Shown in pieces: positions 5,569-5,831 of a stretch of DNA of 5,831 nucleotides (positions within the stretch are counted from its first letter, which is position 1; every line of letters starts with the position of its first letter). The notes under the pieces are model-generated. The model was given only the letters and a program-made list of their open reading frames with translations. It was not told the origin of the DNA and did no database searches. The position numbers and the translations under genes were made by a program. The DNA is from Calditrichaceae bacterium (GTDB lineage Bacteria > Calditrichota > Calditrichia > Calditrichales > Calditrichaceae), in NCBI GenBank assembly GCA_030592985.1, contig JAUVIB010000229.1, positions 1-5,831 of the forward strand, given 5' to 3'.

Positions 5569-5831
5569 ATGAATAAAATAATGATTCCTTCAAAGCCTGT
5601 GGGGATTGCAGGTTACGGCGCTTATGTGCCTGCCTATCGCCTTCCCGCAAACGAAATTTCCGGACAATGGCGTGAGTCTCAGGATGTCAACGGATTGCCA
5701 GTGAAGCAAAAAAGTGTACCCGGTCCCGATGAAGATACCATTACAATGGCAATTGAAGCCTCGCAAAATGCCTTAGACCGCGCTCAAATATTACCTGAAA
5801 AAATTCGTGCGGTATGGATCGGCTCGGAATC
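5569..5831 (+). CDS. Hydroxymethylglutaryl-CoA synthase, archaeal-type (partial, 3' end outside window)
   Basis: The first 87 codons resemble the archaeal/bacterial HMG-CoA synthase family of the thiolase superfamily, which condenses acetyl-CoA with acetoacetyl-CoA to HMG-CoA in the mevalonate route to isoprenoids. Visible are the N-terminal GIAGYGAYVPAYRL (about 12-25), KSVPGPDEDTITMAIEAS with NAL, and AVWIGSES at the window edge. The active-site Cys, His and Glu lie beyond the window. Start choice is uncertain: ATG 5569 and ATG 5581 are both in frame and neither has a Shine-Dalgarno site; the family usually begins only a few residues before GI.GYG, so 5581 is also reasonable. In other genomes this gene is often next to a thiolase and a DUF35 zinc-ribbon/OB protein, which may follow. 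Confidence 0.85.
   Translation, partial: MNKIMIPSKPVGIAGYGAYVPAYRLPANEISGQWRESQDVNGLPVKQKSVPGPDEDTITMAIEASQNALDRAQILPEKIRAVWIGSE

Overview
The window is AT-rich DNA (about one third G+C by eye) from a bacterium that probably belongs to the Fibrobacteres-Chlorobi-Bacteroidetes (FCB) side of the tree. The evidence is a large secreted lipoprotein with an NPFD-type motif after its lipidated cysteine, FN3/PKD-like domains and a C-terminal 'Fibrobacter succinogenes major paralogous' (FISUMP) domain, plus a promoter that fits the Bacteroidetes -33/-7 pattern (TTG, 20 bp, TATCTTTG). Some genes have good Shine-Dalgarno sites (53, 4322) and others have none (3330, 5569). The presence of an archaeal-type HMG-CoA synthase makes a deep FCB lineage (Calditrichota-, KSB1- or Cloacimonadota-like) more likely than a typical Bacteroides, but the assignment stays an inference.

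Layout, all on the + strand. (1) 53-2662: one large surface lipoprotein gene split by a single in-frame TAA at 1451-1453. The frame is the same before and after the stop, and the stop falls inside the fourth copy of an internal repeat where copy 2 has a lysine codon AAA. (2) 2663-3329: a gene-poor stretch holding a 32-bp near-perfect palindrome and, just after it, the first ~45 codons of a P-loop ATPase with a good ribosome binding site and Walker A motif, then nothing more of that protein. (3) 3330-5050: a two-gene unit, lipoate-protein ligase A and a short-chain dehydrogenase/reductase, 11 bp apart. (4) 5051-5568: an intergenic region with a compact GC-rich, foldable island (5110-5218) ending in a T8 tract, then AT-rich DNA carrying the best promoter. 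(5) 5569 to the window end: the first 87 codons of an HMG-CoA synthase, the committed step towards mevalonate and isoprenoids.

The genes do not form one obvious pathway. Lipoate ligase plus SDR is a housekeeping pair without an evident functional link; the HMG-CoA synthase starts a separate transcription unit that probably continues past the window. The items most worth a second look are the nonsense codon in the lipoprotein, the palindrome with the ATPase stub, and the unexplained GC-rich element after the SDR gene. I saw no CRISPR array, tRNA, rRNA or intact mobile element.
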